This document shows, piece after piece, positions 61,904 to 64,000 of a DNA stretch of 64,000 bases. This DNA is from JAIBJN01 sp963699495. GTDB taxonomy: Bacteria > Actinomycetota > Thermoleophilia > Gaiellales > Gaiellaceae. A program made the position numbers and the translations under genes. The stretch is from positions 62,001-126,000 of the forward strand of contig CAVOUB010000003.1 in assembly GCA_963699495.1 (NCBI GenBank), in the 5' to 3' direction. Below the pieces are notes generated by a model, which worked only from the letters and a program-made list of their open reading frames with translations, ran no database searches and was not told the origin of the DNA. Position 1 is the stretch's first letter. Every line of letters begins with the position of its first letter.

Positions 61904-64000
61904 GTGACTTCTCTGCAGCCGCCCCGTCGCTTCCGTGTGCCTGCAGCGACGCTGGCGTCGCTGCTCCTGCTCGGCGTATCCGCCGCCACCGCTGCGCGCG
62001 CGCCCGAGCCCGCTGAGGACCTGCGAGCCTCGCTCGGCCTGCAGGGCGTCGTCGACGTCGACCCACTCACCGGCACGCCCCGCGTGGTCGCCCGGCTCGA
62101 CGGCTTCCTCACGGAGCCGTCCGCCGGAGATGCGGTCGACGTCGTCCTGGGCTACGTGCGCGCCAACGAGGCGGTCTTCAAGCTCGACGACGACGACCTC
62201 GCCGGGCTGCGGCTCGTGCGCGACGAGACCGACGCGTTCGGCGTCCGTCACCTTCTCTGGGCGCAGGAGGCCGGCGGCGTCCCGGCCTTTGCGAACGACC
62301 TGCGTGCGAGCGTGACCGCGGACGGGCGGATCGTGAACGTCATGGGCTCGCCCGTGCCGGACCTTACTCTGCCCGCCCAGGCGGTCTCGGTCGACGCAAG
62401 CCGGGCTGTCTCGGTCGCGCTCCGCGCCGGCGGGCACCCGGCGGCCGGGTCGCCCCGTCCGCTCGCGGCAGCTCGCGGCGCGGCGAGGGCGACGCGTTTC
62501 GCCGGGGGCCACAGCGCCGCGCTCGTCCTCGTCGACACGGGCCGAGGCGTGCGCCTCGCGTGGCGCGTGACGGCGGCTGCCGACTCCGACGAGGTCTACA
62601 CGTCCCTCGTCGACGCCGGAACGGGTCGCGTGCTGCGGAGTGACAACAAGGTCGAGGACGTCACCGGCCTGGCGTGGGACTACTACCCGGGCGCCGCCTC
62701 GGGGGGGACGCAGACGTCGCGCGACTTCACCGGGCCGGGCTGGCTCACGTCGACCACGACGCTGACCGGGCCGAACGCGCACGTCTTCTCGGACTGGAAC
62801 GACAACGACGCCCCCGATGCATCCGGGGGTGGAGGCGTGGGCGGGAACGAGGAGACGAACCCCACGCTCCCCTGGAGCTTCAACGACTACACGCATGCGG
62901 CCGGGCTCTGCGCGCCGGCCTACACGAGCTCGTGCTCGTGGGACAGCACCACGAACGGGCCCTTCCCGATGCCGCCAGGCTGGTACAACAACCGCCGCCA
63001 GAACGCCGTCCAGGTCTTCTACTTCGTGAACCGCTTCCACGACCACCTGCAGGACGACCCGGACATCGCCTGGACGACGCAGAACTTCGAGGACGTCGAC
63101 AAGGTGGTCGCCCACGCCGGCGACGGGGCGGACACCGGGGTCTCCGGCCAGTTCCTCGACGTGCACATGCCGGACGTCGTCCACGTGAACAACGCCAACA
63201 TGTTCACGCCACCGGACGGGCATTCCCCGGTCATGCAGATGTACCTGTTCACCTCCTTCACGGGGAACATCAACACCGACCCGACGCCCGACGTGAACGG
63301 GGGCGACGACGCGAGCGGTCGTCTACCACGAGTACACGCACGGGCTCTCCAACCGCCTGATCACCTACGCGGACGGCTGGGGCGCCCTCGACTCCTTCCA
63401 GTCCGGCGCCATGGGCGAGGGCTGGAGCGACTGGTACGCGATGGACTTCCTGGTCGGCGCGGGCTTCGCACCGAACACCGGCGCGGTCGGTGACGTCAAG
63501 CTCGACCGCTATGTCGGGAACAACCGGCCGTCGATGCGCACCGAAGGGCTCGACTGCCCGCTCGCGGCTGCGACCGCGGCCTGCCCCGGCGGCGACGACA
63601 CCGGGTCGCAGGGCGGCTACACCTTCGGCGACATGGGCCACGTCAGCTCCGGCGGCGCCGAGGTGCACGCGGACGGCGAGATCTGGGCGCAGACGCTCTG
63701 GGACCTCCGGCAGTCAGCCGTCGGAGTCGGGGACACGCGCTTCCTCGTCACCGAGGGCATGCGGCTGTCGCCGGCGAACCCGTCGTTCCTCGACATGCGC
63801 AACGCGATCCTGCAGGCCAACGAGGTCGGAGTCCTGGGACGGCCGCGCCGACCACGAGACAACGATCTGGCAAGTCTTCGCCGCCCGCGGCATGGGCTAC
63901 TTCGCCGCGACGGAGGACGCCGACGACGCGGTGCCGATCGAGAGCTTCGCGCTTCCCCCGGACCCGGCGGACGGCGTCGGCTCGCTGGCCGGGACGGTGA
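61904..64000 (+). CDS. secreted M36 (fungalysin-type) metalloprotease, 3' end outside window (frameshifted in assembly)
   Basis: At least 695 residues; the end is beyond base 64000. Signal peptide (RVPAATLASLLLLGVSAATAA), then a fungalysin/thermolysin-type propeptide (AEDLRASLGLQG, FGVRHLLWAQEAGGVPAF, LVDAGTGRVL). The catalytic domain has YFVNRFHDHLQDD and, after a frame change near 63320, the zinc motif YHEYTHGLSNRL at about 63324-63359, then GEGWSDWYAMDF with the third ligand Glu. A second shift lies near 63838 (the end continues in another frame, TTIWQVFAARGMGYFA). Zinc-dependent extracellular endopeptidase. Confidence 0.88.

Overview
The window is GC-rich chromosomal DNA, roughly 70% G+C by eye, from a high-GC actinobacterium. 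Several traits point to the class Thermoleophilia (Gaiellales or Solirubrobacterales): DUF3866, a DHH-CBS-nucleotidyltransferase fusion, an imuB-DUF6504-dnaE2 cassette, a SepF/DivIVA cell-division cluster, and many starts placed directly behind a -10 box. The class assignment is an inference; the high-GC actinobacterial assignment is firm. I found no rRNA, tRNA, CRISPR array, transposase or prophage gene.

Layout. 0-12.6 kb holds housekeeping metabolism: the 3' part of pyrG, an FkbM methyltransferase, an M20 peptidase, DUF3866, ald, deoB, pdp, mutM, an esterase, glutaredoxin, recO and the start of glyQS. 12.6-20.7 kb continues with glyS, the PPDK regulatory kinase/phosphatase, ppdK, a lipoprotein, a rhomboid protease and comB. 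20.7-28.3 kb is an accessory block. It has two tiny overlapping-operon genes that share an amyloid-like G-S-I-x-N-V-G-G motif, then a secreted phosphoesterase, a large membrane protein with a TIR-like cytoplasmic tail, a cupin, an SDR enzyme and an ECF sigma factor with a probable membrane anti-sigma protein; the last four joints are 4-11 base overlaps. 28.3-31.7 kb has an NHL lipoprotein, a class III aminotransferase and a hydrolase.

31.9-41 kb is a nucleic-acid repair block. The bacterial RNA-repair pair hen1-pnkp runs leftward behind a leader that looks like an attenuator. The SOS mutagenesis cassette imuB-DUF6504-dnaE2 runs rightward from a promoter carrying two LexA boxes. 41-54 kb holds an FAD oxidoreductase, a secreted metzincin-like protease, two phosphoesterase/PLP genes, a lipoprotein, an acetyltransferase, an HD protein, murA, ridA and a long multi-Fn3 secreted protein. 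54-61.9 kb is a compact envelope, division and RNA cluster: DHH-CBS-tRNA nucleotidyltransferase, M50 protease, pgeF, yggS, sepF, yggT, divIVA, a DksA/TraR-type protein, lspA and rluD. The window ends inside a secreted M36 (fungalysin-type) protease.

Cross-cutting observations. (1) A new-looking repeat with terminal inverted repeats AGGAGGGTTTG/CAAACCCTCCT occurs three times, always between convergent genes whose stop codons lie at or in its ends. (2) A second, REP-like inverted repeat occurs before glyQ and before rluD. (3) At least fourteen genes start 6-11 nt after a -10 hexamer, so leaderless mRNAs look common. (4) Several otherwise well-conserved genes (esterase, glyQ, ppdK, pnkp, imuB, the metzincin, the class V aminotransferase, ridA, the M36 protease) contain single- or double-base frameshifts that keep the protein readable across frames; these are most likely base-call errors in the assembly.
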